Shown here: piece after piece, positions 1-12,150 of the stretch | Position numbering within the stretch: position 1 is the stretch's first letter | Layout: the number at the start of each line of letters is the position of its first letter | Assembly (NCBI RefSeq): GCF_032854445.1 | Contig: NC_088301.1 | Location: forward strand, 43,829,116-43,893,115 | Direction: 5' to 3' | Length of the DNA stretch: 64,000 nucleotides | DNA from: Liolophura sinensis | Lineage: Eukaryota; Mollusca; Polyplacophora; Chitonida; Chitonidae | Notes under the pieces: model-generated | What the model was told of the DNA's origin: nothing | The model's database searches: none | Seen by the model: the letters and a program-made list of their open reading frames with translations, nothing else | Position numbers and translations under genes: made by a program

Positions 1-3000
1 GACACCAGTTGTGTGACTTCAGTCCAGGTCAGAAAGGCAACTTCATGGCAACTTCACATGCTCAGTTACGTGAAGCTACACAACTTCCTCCTTGGCAGAT
101 GCTTCTGCTTCTCTTACATTTATGGAAACCAGAGAACAGACTATCTGGACAACAAGTTCAAGAATTGAAGTCTGTGAGTTGTAATTAATGAAACTTATTG
201 AAGTGTAAAATTTGGCATCAAAGGGGTGAACTGGAATTTCTTTGTTTTTTTTTGTTGTTTTTTTTTTAGAGATTATACAGTATCTTTTTGTCTTTTCTTT
301 TTAATGCATGTAGGTGTGTATATTTATTTCCGTCCACATGCAGAGTGGTAGTGTATTATTTCTGATGTTGGGCTATTTGTAGAATTGTGGTGGACAGGTT
401 CACGAGTGACAGTGAGCAACTTGTAGAGTGGAGGTGGAGTGCAGCCATGTAACTGAACCCCTGCCTGCATGCCAAATGCAGGCAAAAATCGCTGCCTGCC
501 CAATCAGTCAGCCACTATTTCTCGTTAACCATTTTCTCCTTTACAAATAAATTCAACTTGCGATGTCTGATGGATGTCACTCTTATGTTGTTAACTGGAC
601 AAAATGTGGTTTTGCCACACAAGGGTTCCGCCAATGGGTGAGGAAGCTTTCTGTGTTCTCCGTGACTCGGTTCGTTGTGGTACGGTAACCATGATGCATA
701 CATTCAATACGAGAAGCCTGGCACAGAAGAGTTTGTATTTTTAACATCAAATTCGTTGCTAACGAGAAGCTGCAGTTTTGTGGTGTGCACTGTTGTCTAA
801 TGAACATTGCTTTGAAAAATCCAAGCAAAGGTAAAGCAAGTCGTTCAATAGGTTGTTGCAATAGGTTGTTGCAATAGGTTGTATGACTATAGTTCAATTA
901 AATTGAACCTTGAGGCTTGTTTTCAACCATTTCTGATATTCGTAATGTAGGAATTTGGCCAATTAATCCACTCCAAAACCGTGGCACACGCCGATTTCTG
1001 GTGTGGACTGAGAAGAGATGAGTCTTTTCGATCACTCCAGAAAGTTTGTCAATTTCAGACTAGTTACGTGCAGAAAACCGGATAAACTGTTGATTTTTTT
1101 CTTTTCAATATCACGGTGTGCACAAGCGACAGATTGGGTGCTTCCAAAACCCGGATTGAGGCCACAGTAAGAAAACATGGATAATGAAGCAGATGTGCAC
1201 ATGATATCTGCAAGCTTTGACTGAATCCTCAGCAAATTGTTCTTTCTATTCTAAATCCATGATGACCGATGAAATTATCACTAGTTGTCATTTAAGACTT
1301 CTTGTCGTCTTTTTTTGTTAGGTTGATTTCCGTATTTTTTGGCACGTGGTTCTGAGATTTAAGTACACTCGACTTGCCATGACATTGCAAAGGTATTTGG
1401 ATGAGGGAGTAGGAAATACTTCTGTGGATTTCAACAACATTTCGACTTGGGAACAGATTTATACTTGCAGGAGTGGTAATAAAGGTCATATTCCCTTTAA
1501 TACACACCAGAAATTGGCGCATGCAGCCGTTTCAAAGTGGATTTAAATGCCCACTTCCGTTCGGCAAAGTGCTTTATGGCATGAACCTACCGGGCTTTTT
1601 AATTCAATGATTAAACGTTGAGGCAGGTAAATATTAGAAATTGTTGAAAATTATAGACCTCAGCGTTTAATTTTACCAAGAAAGGAGAATGATCAATTTA
1701 TATAATATATGTTATACTTGTGCTTCATTGTGTCATACCTTCTGTCGAAGGCATTTTATTTGGTAATATTTGGTCCTGCCCTTTTGGCAGGCCCTTCCCA
1801 CTGAGGGCAGGCTCACTTGAGGTGCAAGCTGCCCTGATGGCAAGCACTAAAAAACAAATTGTTACTTCACTGGAGTGTGTGTAGAGTGGAGGTGGACTGC
1901 ATGTAGAGCGGAGGTGAAGTGGCAGACTGTGTGTTTAGTGGCCCTGGACTGTGTGTAGACTGGAGGTGGATTGTTTTTAGAGTGGAGGTGGACTGCATGT
2001 AGAGTGGAGGTGAAGTGGCAGACTGTGTTTAGTGGCACTGGACTGTGTGTAGAGTGGAGGTGGGCTGCATGTAGAGTGGAGGTGAAGTTACAGACTGTGT
2101 GTCTAGTGGCGCTGGACTATGTGAAGACTGGAGGTGGACTGTGTGGTATAGAGTGGAGGTGGACTGTTTGTAGGGTGGACGTGAAGTGGCAAACTATGGG
2201 TTCAGTGGCAGTAGACTGTGTGTAGAGTGGAGGTGGACTGTTTCTAGAGTGGAGGTGAAGTGGCAGACTGTGTGTAGAGTGGAGGTGGACTGTTTGTAGA
2301 GTGGAGGTGGACTGTTTGTAGAGTGGAAGTGGACTGCATGTAGAGTGGAGGTGAAGTGGCAGACTGTGTGTTTAGTGGCAGTGGACTGTGTGTAGAGTGG
2401 AGGTGGACTGTTTGTAGAGTGGAGGTGGACTGCATGTAGAGTGAAGGTGAAGTGGCAGACTGTATGTTTAGTGGCAGTAGACTGTGTAGAGGGGAGGTGG
2501 ACTGTTCGTAGAGTGGAGGTGGACTGTGTGTAGAGGAGAGGTGAAGTGGCAGACTGTGTTTTTAGTGGCAGTGGACTGTGTAGAGTGGAGGTGGACTGTT
2601 TGTATAGTGGAAGTGGGGCTGCATGTAGAGTGGAGGTGAAGTGGCAGACTGTTTAGTGGCAGTGGACTGTGTAAAGAGGAGGTAAACTGCACGTAGGGTG
2701 GAGGTGGACTGTGTGTGTGGAGGTGGCCTACGTGTAGGTTGGAGGTGGACTGCATGTTGTGTGGTGAAGTGGCAGACTGTGTTTAGTGGTGGTTTACTGT
2801 GTGTAGGGTGGCAGTGGACTGTGTGTAGGGTGGAGGTGAACTGTGTTTTCAGTGGAGGTGGACTGTGTGTAGAGTGGAGGTGGCCTTTGTGTAGAATGAG
2901 GTGGACTGATCGTATAGTTCAGGTTGAATGATTATAGAGTTCAGGTGCTTGTAAAATGGCATTGAACTGCTTGTAAAGTGGAGATCTCGTAGAGTGGAAG

Positions 3001-3911
3001 TGAACTGCTTGTAAACTGGTAATGAACTGCTTGCATATTGGCAGTGGACTGTTCATAGAGTGGAGTAAGATTGGCAGTGGATTGCCTGTACAGTCATGAC
3101 AGTGGAGGTGAATTGATCGTATCATTCATTTATTTGGCTTGTTGACATTTGACAGGAAAAAAATCTTGAGCAGTAGTACACACCCAAAATGTCAGCCTGA
3201 TTTAGCAGTCGTTTGCAGCTTGACCCCATAATTATCTAAATAACCCTTGTCTACATTTGAAGCCAGGACATGTTCAACTGCACACAGTCCATGTGATGCT
3301 GTTCTTTATTAATTGTCAATGATGTTCTGCTTGAAAAGACAATGGGATACCAGCAGAAGTCTGAAGTGGGACATATTACCTCATTTCTGTGGCTGTGGGC
3401 AGGTAGATTAAGGCTAATACCTGCCCAGATGACAGGCCCTTTCCACTGAGGGCAGGCTCACTTCAGAAGCAGGCTTCCCTCATGTCAGGCACCAAAAAAC
3501 AGTTACGTTATACCACTGGAGTCATTAGTGACGCGGAGCATTCCACCACCGCGTCAACACCACGCCACAATGGATAGACCAAATATGTCTCAGATGAAAC
3601 TGCAGAATGCAACATGTTTGACGTCGCACAACAAAAGACTTGTGATGTACAGGTCCTAATTCACACTTGTGCCACCTGTTGTGGGAGAAAAATCTGTCGG
3701 TGCCTCATTATACAGAATTTTACAAGTAGAGTGCAAAAGGTTTTGTAACATTGCATTTGTAACAGTGTAAAATACTTTCGTACTTCATGCTATATACTCT
3801 GTATATTTCTTTCTTTTGTAGAGTCCTCCATTAGAGGGTATTCGTCATGTACGGCGAATTATACGGAAATGGTCATCACCAGCTCTAAGGCAGAAGATAC
3901 CACGACCTTAA
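1..3911 (+). CDS. 3'-terminal two exons of an unrecognised protein-coding gene
   Basis: Two exons join in phase 0. Exon 1..173 runs open from the window edge (reading frame from base 3, 57 codons) and ends at a consensus donor, TCT|GTGAGT. The last exon, 3822..3911, follows the acceptor TTTTGTAG and encodes 29 residues, including VRRIIRKWSSPALRQKIPRP, then TAA. The joined tail is about 86 residues, with a leucine-rich helix-like stretch (WQMLLLLLHLW) followed by a basic C terminus. The shared phase, clean splice sites and protein-like composition make a real gene likely. I do not recognise the family, and most of the protein lies left of the window. The 3.6 kb intron (174-3821) carries the minisatellite and repeats listed separately. 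The candidate poly(A) signal is at 4503. Confidence 0.55.
174..1774. other. Intron stretch without a recognisable gene
   Basis: Within the intron of the first gene. Short open frames occur on both strands (for example 1346-1546 plus and 1292-1522 minus) but overlap each other, have no recognisable motif and show no convincing splice context. A small inverted motif around 465-500 (ctgcctgcatgcc / gcaggcaaaaat) hints at decayed repeat DNA. I see nothing else that I can support. Confidence 0.4.
1775..1876 (+). repeat. Direct repeat, left copy, flanking the GT-rich minisatellite
   Basis: About 100 bases beginning cctgcc and containing cactgagggcaggctcactt recur at 3420-3522 in the same orientation, including a shared ccaaaaaac-like block and an ending at ctggagt. 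The two copies bracket the minisatellite. They diverge by scattered substitutions and small indels, so this is an old duplication or two insertions of one element. Family unknown. Confidence 0.7.
1871..3126 (+). repeat. GT-rich minisatellite (about 22-24 bp unit)
   Basis: About 1.25 kb of imperfect tandem repeats of tgtgtagagtggaggtggactg, with a higher-order alternation in which an agtggcagactgtgt block recurs every few units. The array decays toward its right end. Open frames inside it on both strands are composition artefacts. It lies in the intron of the first gene, between the two copies of a 100 bp direct repeat. Confidence 0.9.
3341..3691 (+). repeat. Unclassified interspersed repeat, copy A
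   Basis: Segments 3341-3394 and about 3523-3691 match the reverse complement of 40386-40599, sharing aagtctgaagtggg, gcaacatgtttgacgtcgca and caagacttgtga-like blocks, then aattcacact and the ending gtggga. In this copy about 130 bases, including the right 100 bp direct repeat (3420-3522), interrupt the alignment. No coding capacity and no terminal repeat that I can define. The family is unknown to me. Confidence 0.7.
3420..3522 (+). repeat. Direct repeat, right copy, flanking the GT-rich minisatellite
   Basis: Counterpart of 1775-1876. It shares gggcaggctcactt, a caagct/caggct-type block, caccaaaaaac and a terminal ctggagt. It sits as an apparent insertion inside interspersed repeat copy A. 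Confidence 0.65.
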
Positions 3912-4502
3912 TCTCAAAAAGAAAACCTCTTGCATCAAATATCAGATGTCTATGCTGTCAATCCTTCATCTTTTTGTTACATATTCTTCAAAATTATATA
4001 AGTATTATGTTGCCCCTGTTTTTGTTTTGGACACCTAAGTTACACAGTTTGTTTTGTAAAATTTCTGGATGGAAATATTTTCTTTTATATGTATGTCCAT
4101 GTCCTAAAAATTGGTTTTCTGCATTTTTATGTCTTGAATACCTCTAAAGCAAATCTGAATTTAGCGGAAAATTTGAAATTTGTCCATACTATGATTGACA
4201 AATCTGTTGTCCATACTATGATTGATCCATTCCAAATACTGATTGATTTTATTAGTCACTTTAGGCACGAGCTTTATAGTTTTTGTTATTTGCAGATTTA
4301 CTGTGATGTTTTGAAAATAATTCACTGGAAAATCCCCTTTTGTCTGTGATTTTATTCTCTGACACTTGAATGAGTCAAAACTTACCTTTCTTTTGTCAAA
4401 AGCTTCATTATCAATATTCACTTGCCTGCAGAGTCTACCAAGATTCCATGTGTATTGTAGTTACAGGGTTACCACAGCCATAAAAATATGTGAACGGTCT
4501 TG

Positions 4503-4508
4503 AATAAA
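4503..4508 (+). promoter_or_regulatory. Candidate poly(A) signal AATAAA of the first gene
   Basis: First canonical AATAAA on the plus strand that I see downstream of the TAA at 3909-3911, giving a 3' UTR of about 0.6 kb. Another AATAAA near 5984 is an alternative. Confidence 0.4.
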
Positions 4509-7500
4509 TGCCCTTATCATAAATTGTCATTAAAAAGTGAAGAATTTTTGAAAAAAAGACCATGAAAAAGTCATGGAATTTTTTTTCTCTGAGCATCTAC
4601 ATGTGTTGACAAATGTACTAATATTTGTATTAGGACACTTACATGGCATGAATGTCATCGTCCGGTTTTTGTTTTTCTGTTTTTTTCAGTCTCATACTGG
4701 AACATCTGATCTATACATGTAGTACATTGTTTTAATGTGCAGTGCTGTTTATCAGATGTCATTTCTTATGGTAGAAGTCAGGAATTATTGTCAGATTTGG
4801 TGATGTAAAGTCATCAATTTTTGTTTTGAAATATCAGTAGCATCCATGTACACGTTAGCTTGATTTGTCTATCAATATGTGATCTACTGGTATCTATAAT
4901 TCCACCATCAAATCATTACTTTATCCATGAGTATGGCGTAAAATACCAGTTGAAGAAGTAGATACTTTGTCGACAGCTTTGATGAGTACAGTGGTTGTAA
5001 AGTTAAACTTTAGTAGTGTACTGAATGCCTATTTAATCAAGTGATCTGAAACAATTGACAGGGTAATTGTGTGCACCTTTCAGCGAGGAATAGATTTCTC
5101 AGAATAGACAAAAAAAAGAGGTAGAAAAGGAGTGGGATGTGGCATGTGGTACCCTGCATAGCTCACTGGTTCTCTCTCGCCTTCATTTTGAGAATTTGGA
5201 AGTTTGTAAGACATCTTGCAGAGCAAGTTATGCTATCAGTGACTAGTAGACCATTAATGCATCCTTTCGAAGACAGAAAAAGACACCTTGTCATAATCAG
5301 TAATGTTGTAAATTATCATCAGATATCGCAAACTAAAGATGAATTTTTCATTGACATCATGTCCGTGGACTTCAGGATTATGACAGTTTGATAAAAGCTA
5401 AGTGATTTATATGAAATACCCAAGCGGTGTGACTCCTAGAGGCAGACTTAAACTTACAATATACACAACATGTAAGAGTACATTAAGTTGTGTTGCAGAT
5501 CAACAATATCACAGATAGAACATGTTTCTTTCTTTTTTCTTCACATTGCATGGGTTTGTACAATCAAAAAGCAGCACATAATATTTGTGGTATAAGATCT
5601 CTTATATCTACCTTTTCTTTCTGGCAATTAAGTGCTACAGTGAAGCTCTAACAAACATATACTCAGTGGCATTTTACCTCCATCTTGTTTTGTTTCACAG
5701 TAGCACAAAAATATATTTTCCTTTTGGAGATTTAAATGTTGGTGATATAAGAAAATATCGTCATAATGTTTTTGATGAAAACTTTATTGGAGAGTTCTCT
5801 GGTACACAGATTGTTCATACACATGTTGAAAGATATGAATTATGTCAAAAAGAAGGAAAGATATGTGCAATATTCATGTGCTACTTAATTGATTTTTCTT
5901 CTTGTAAAAATTTGTATCATGACTACATGTATTTTTTGTTCTGTTTTTATTTTGTCGATAATGACAAAACCTTTTCAAGAACAATAAAGAATTATTTTAA
6001 ACTGTAACTCAAAAGAAGTGTTTAAAAAATCTGGTTTGATTGGACACCACACATCCCTTCTCTTTTTTAACTTTTCAACTTTTTTTTTTTTGCTTAAGCA
6101 AAAATGTTCTGCACAGCTGAACAATTCAAGTTTTGTGTAATGATAAACATTAATGAACAAAATATTTCAAAAAATAATACAAACAACTGGACTTGAGCAA
6201 TTCACTGAACTTAGAAACTTTCATTAAACTGCTCAATTCTCCACGCAGGACAGTTGCCGGTAAGCCTCTTCAGTAAGATGGAATTTGCTGGTGCAAAAGG
6301 GACATGATAAAGCCCTAAATCTGAAATAAAACAATAAATCCTTTGAAACCTGTAGCTTCTGAATTGTATGCAGTGTTTTTCTTGGTTGGAACTGTAGAAA
6401 TCAGAATGGGAATGATTTCAACACAGAAAAGGAAGATTTATCCCTTCCCTTAAACAGAAAGTTGACCACTAACTCATCAGTGGTGTACTCCAGGCACTGT
6501 GGTTTCGTCTGTCTACAACTGCCAACTTCTTGAGTATGGTACCTAAAATCATCCCCTACCCCCCCCCCCCCCCCCCCACCCAAATTTATAATCCAATAGG
6601 ACTGCATGTTGAAATGTGAAGCACTCCCAACAAAGCTGATTTGACTCCTTACTCACTAATGAAGTTACCTCCAGAAAGGCTTCCAGCAAAGCCATGGTTT
6701 CCTCCCAGCGACAATGCCTGCCACTGTTGCATACTAGCAACAACTCTTGATTACACCAATCAAAGAAAGTAAAACTTGAGGTTTGTATTGGAAAGTCTTG
6801 ACTGGTGACAGTACAATGAACATTGTAACCCAAATTTCAGGGGCCCGTTTAACAGGGCTCGTTTAACAGAGGGACTGCAATACCACATGAATTGAAACTA
6901 CCTGAGCCTGCATGTTTCCAGGCTGTTGTGTTTGACACAAGTTACACCACCTTTGTATTAGGGCCCCCAGGTGAACCTTTAATTTAGATGCCATAGTGTA
7001 AGAGCAATTGTTTCTGTGTACAGCATAAAGCATCCCAGTCAAAGAAGTCAACGTGTATGCATTTCCATCCTCTCTGGCCTGCAAACTACAAGCACCAGGT
7101 TAAACATCAACAACAAAATAACTTCTCATAATTTTAAAGGAGTGTGGAGTATAGTAGCTACGTACCTACAACCAGAACAAACTTTCCTTTGGTCCAGTTC
7201 TAGAAATGTAGCCAGTTCTCGCCCAGTTAGAAAAAAATTAGCAAGTGCATTTTCTTGCATCTTTGAAAGCTAATCAACATTTACATATTACGCATATGTA
7301 TAAACTTCCCTCTTGTGACACAAAGAATACTGATCCTGATAATAAGTTAGGTATGTAGTTTATTTCAAAGTCAATCGCCTGTTGATACAAAGTATATCAA
7401 ATAGCTTACCTCCAACACATGAAGGCAACTGCAATAACACTGCATTCAGTAATAAAAGCTGAGAAATTCAATACAAAGCTACAGAATTACTACAGGCCAG

Positions 7501-9270
7501 AAGCAAAATTGAAACACTACAATTAGAAAAGGAAAATACTGGCCGCCACTAACTCAGCCAAACTAAGCTAAACAAACCAGGCATATGCCCTCTAAACCAC
7601 TACACAAACTACTTCAGTCTGTACAATGATTAATTATACAAGTCATCAAACACATACTAGATTCTAGTAGTCAAGGTAATCAACATGGCCTTCCTTTCCT
7701 TGGATCAGTCAAGCCACATCTTGTAATGAAAAAAAAAAAAACTGGTTTGCACATAGAAAGTAAGATCATTTCATAAGACATTACAGCATGAGATTTCTAC
7801 CAACAAAATGTAATATGTGTAAAACCATTTCATACAACAAGGGTATTATTTCTCTACTGAAATCAATAGTATTCAATCCTATATAGTATTTTTAAATTTT
7901 TGACTTCTGTTTAAAAACCAAAATATGTACCAAACGGTAATTTCTCATACACGTTGTGGTTTCCTGGTTGAACATAATATGGCTAGTATAAGCGAAGAGT
8001 TTTGAAATTAAGTATTGCCACATAAATTCCTAAAATAGGCTGAGGATCCCAGGAACACATGTTGGTTTCTACAAGTGACATTTTGTAACCTAGTAACTAA
8101 AATCAAACACTAGTAGTCCACTTCAGATGTGGAGTGTAATGCTTTTAAACTGTGCAGTGGCATCAGGCATAATTGTAACCTCTGCACTTAGAAGACAAAC
8201 AGTATTAAGAATACGTCCATTCCATCCGACTGACAGCACTACAGTAGGTTCACAGAAGACTATATGTTCTAGCAACCTGCATACAACATTCCAAAGTGAA
8301 ACAGACATGTTCTGAAAATTCCTACACTGCTCTTTGTCCATTTAGCAAATGACCCAAACACAGTTCAAAATTATTTCCTCTAAACCAACCACCATTCAAC
8401 AATGCATATCTATGCAGTCATCTTGTTTATTAGGTAACAACGAACTTTAACAAAGCTACTATAAGTATAACAAATATGTGAATTTTAAACCAAGGGATTG
8501 CACATCCCAAAATCCTGTAACAATGCTCTTACTCACAGTGCACATTACCACACTTAAAATTCACAAGTAAATGATTTTTCAGAAGTCAGCATCGTGCATT
8601 AGAACAATGACAAAGCTGGATTACGATGTTGTCTTTTCCACCTGAGTGGAGTAGCTGTTGCTGAACAATTGGAAATACTTCAAATGAACTACAGATCAAG
8701 ATTCACCTTGAGGATATGGCACTTACCGACCCTATGTTACAGTTTTCCAAACTGCATCACAGAGATGAATGCATTGTTGCAAAAAAAAAAAAAAAAAAAC
8801 AAGAACAAAAAGTACAGTAAACTGTAAGGAGAAATAGTCCATTTTTATATTCAGGCAAATGTACAAAACTGTTGGTTAGACAAAGACATAAATATAGAAA
8901 CCAGGAAATAATCAACTTAGTAGGCCTATGCTGTTCTTACATGTAAATACCCCCTCAAAAGCTGATAATACAATTAAATTGACAGGGCATAATACAATCA
9001 ACCAAATATGGTACTTTAGCATTCTCAAAAATGCTTGAGAAGAACTACTAGTATGTATGTAGATTGCTTCACTAGTGTCACTACGTACTCAAATGAGGTA
9101 GCTGAAATTTCCTGTCTAGAAAAAAAAAAAATACTTTGATGGAAGAGACAGGTAGTAAATGCTTACTGAAGCAAGTTGATTATAGGTAGTGGGTGAACCT
9201 GAAGACCATATAACATTACAATTGGCATACTATTGACTGAAACTGGGAATTAAGACTTTCTCATGTCTGC
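4509..9270. other. AT-rich intergenic or 3' UTR sequence, no gene recognised
   Basis: The region lies between two convergent genes. It is AT-rich, with homopolymer runs (poly-C at 6559-6577, poly-A near 7728). A 140-codon frame at 5585-6007 has AT-driven composition and no recognisable motif. The long UBE2H 3' UTR may reach into this region from the right, but no poly(A) site can be assigned without transcripts. Confidence 0.4.
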
Positions 9271-9271
9271 T

Positions 9272-9712
9272 GTTTTAAAGGTGAACTGCAAAGGCTGTTG
9301 ATCTGAAACTAAAAGTTATCCGAGTATGACACAGGGTTATCACTGTATTTTTTTTCTTTCATTATTTTGCAGACATTCATCTAATTTGTGTCTTATGAAA
9401 GTCCAGAAAGTCTAATTTGAGCTGTTTTCCCTTGCATTCGGAATGTTATGATCTCAAAGTAGCCCTTCTCAAGAACATTACAAAACTGTTTATTTTTCTT
9501 TTTTTCATGAATGAAAGTGCACCACTATGACATCATCCTAAATACAAAGATACACCAGCAATACATGGTTCTGTAAAAAAAATACTATGCAATGGTTTAA
9601 TACTTAACCTTCTTGATTTTTTTTTCTTTCACAATCTTATAAAATAATAAGGGAAGCCAGCTGATAAAGTTATTTGTTGAAAACTGGAGTCATTGCAGTT
9701 CACCTTTAACAG
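9272..9712. mobile_element. Foldback/MITE-like element, about 440 bp
   Basis: Bounded by inverted termini: ttaaaggtgaactgcaa near 9276 and its reverse complement ttgcagttcacctttaa near 9693-9709. There is no coding capacity. Only about 20 bases at the ends pair clearly. It lies downstream of UBE2H, perhaps in its 3' UTR. A non-autonomous DNA transposon is the likely identity; superfamily not assigned. Confidence 0.6.
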
Positions 9713-12150
9713 AAAAATGCTTTTCTTTTTTTTTTTTTTGAATGTATCAAAGCTTGATTCCATGTACATACCACTGATTTAACCCGTAGCTCAAGACTGT
9801 ATACATACATGGTGTCCATGTTGGAACTCTCGAACTTCATAAAAATGTATAATTTAGCAATGATGCAAGTGCGGTGAAAAGAATTGGGTCAGACTATTCA
9901 AGAACAGGCTGTCTGAAAGTTTGGCAACAGTGTGGATAGAAGTTCAGCTTTAGAAAAGGTGAAAGTTATCTGCAGTGTGTATGAAGGTTCAGAAACAGAA
10001 TGTGTGCAAGCTGAAGCATTATACCATGGTGTGGGCATGTTCAGGGACAGAAGCATGCAAGTTCAAGATTACACTGTGAGACATTTAAGTTTTGGGCTGC
10101 ATGAAAGTTCAGGGTCAGCGTGTAAAAGTTCATATTCAATATTCAGGGTGTGGGTATATTAAGTGGATACAGAATCAATTCTGATTGGCTGGTGTGAGAA
10201 ATAAGCAGGTCCCGGTGATGCCTTGCCTAAGCTGAAGTTCAGGTATGGTACAAGGCTGCAAGATTTAACCAAGGAAACCATGTCTCAACTGTCAGCCAAT
10301 CAGCATCCATTCTATACCCCAAACATTCAGTATCACACCAGAAAGAATGTCTACAACGAGAAAGGTAGGACTATTAGAATTACATAAATACATGTGAGAA
10401 GACTACATTAAGCAAACTTACTGAGAGAAGTGTCCATGTATAGGATGTATGTATCTATAAAAATAATTTAACCCACAAAGCAAAAAGAATCAAACTGGAA
10501 TCTAACCTTGTCAGAAAGCCATTGAAACAATACAACTTTTATAAAAACACAGAAGTTTTAATTCAAGTCCAGGTTGAGAAATAAGCCCAGGTTTCATTAG
10601 AAAACCTTGGCAAGATGAGGAAAAATAAATATGGAGTTTGAGGTTTAAGACTATTACATATAAAGCTACAAGACTGTTGATTTATTTAAGTAATAATACA
10701 AGTAACAAATTAGAAAATACCATGATTTTGACCAGACAAAATTAATTCGCAATGAATAGAAGAGATAAGATAAATTGCAATATAGACTAAATCCCTATAA
10801 TTACAAGTTTGTATTGTAAACGGCACAGCACCACTCGAGTACTTACAGGTTCACCCTGGGATACTTCAGTAGTTCATAAACAAACCACAAAAATACCTTC
10901 TACACTACTGAAGGCTGGCTAAACAGTCATGTTATATTACATGTAAATATCTGTATGTATGTGCCAAAACAACTTACAGACCACCACTGGAGTGAAATGT
11001 CAAAAGCTGGTATGTGTCTATATGAACAACACCCTAAATTCACATACGCACTCACTCAAACTCTTGGAGAACCATTTGCACAGACATAAAAAAAATGAAC
11101 ATAAATAAAAACCTAGCTTACACAATGCTGGAAAAAAGATAACCTAAAAGCTAGCACACATAAAATATAATTCTGCCATGCACTTCATCTCACAGTAATA
11201 AATTCACAAACATAAGCCAGGATAAATTATTCTTTTAGACCTTTCAGATTCCTCCTAAAGAATAAATTAATGCAAAGGAGAGATATGCCACGGGAAAATC
11301 TCAATAGTCAGTAATCAGAGATAGAAAGCACAGAATAATCCACTTGCTGTTATAATGTTTCAAAAGGATTCAACATCAAACAAGCTGATGTAGAGAGATG
11401 TAAATAGGAGCAGTTGCTCATACCATTTTATCCCCCATCTTTTCATGACCCATCAAGCCAAGGGAATACAGGTGTAACATTGCTGAGATGGCATTTTGGT
11501 ATTTCTCATATGTAAACATTGGAAATGTGGATGACAAAGGGGTACTTGATATGATTTTCGGACAGTTTAGACAATTGCAGTTACAAGAACAGTTGGCCAC
11601 TGAGATTAACCCTGCACTTTCTATCACAAGTCAAATCAATAAAGTTTTACAGAAAGTGAAAATCTTCTGCTAACAGATATCAGAAATATTTGAATTCAAT
11701 TTGTTCTACCATCCATTTGTTTAAAAAAAGTGTCCAACATAAAAATGTCACATTGTCACATACATTCAAAAGGAACAACTCAGGCACACACACAAATCCA
11801 TTCATTCCTTAAAAAACATAAACATACAGGTCTATCACTTGGGCAACAGATAACAGATGATGTATATAGTATGATGCATTTGCAATTATGAATTGACGTG
11901 TGGGTGGTCTTATTAAATGAGAAAATAAGTTTCGATTCATGCCAACTAGGCTTATGTAGAGTTCTGTACAGGTCACTAGTTACCATAGCAACCACTTAAC
12001 ATGTTAATATATAATATATATATATATATATATTTATATATATGGTGTACTACTCATGTAAGTATGTACAACGCTTACCATAACATAGCATATGTTTACG
12101 ATAACAGTTAAGATGAAGTCAATAGCCTACGATGCCAATTAAGCCTAATG
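9713..12150. other. Probable UBE2H 3' UTR and flank
   Basis: AT-rich non-coding sequence immediately 3' of the UBE2H stop codon on the minus strand. Candidate minus-strand AATAAA signals (read as tttatt) include 10681-10686. A TA-rich microsatellite lies at 12007-12043. Short open frames here are neither conserved-looking nor spliced. Confidence 0.4.
12007..12043. repeat. TA-rich microsatellite
   Basis: Alternating at/ta run with interruptions, about 110 bp downstream of the UBE2H stop codon, probably in its 3' UTR. Confidence 0.9.

Noticed and set aside
515-897. Overlapping minus-strand frames (62 and 104 aa), considered as a transposase remnant
   Set aside because: I looked for a THAP or other zinc-finger pattern but found no convincing cysteine/histidine spacing on either strand.
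5585-6007. 140 aa plus-strand frame
   Set aside because: Aromatic, Ile- and Lys-rich composition expected from AT-rich DNA. No domain, no partner exons, no promoter. Kept as non-coding.
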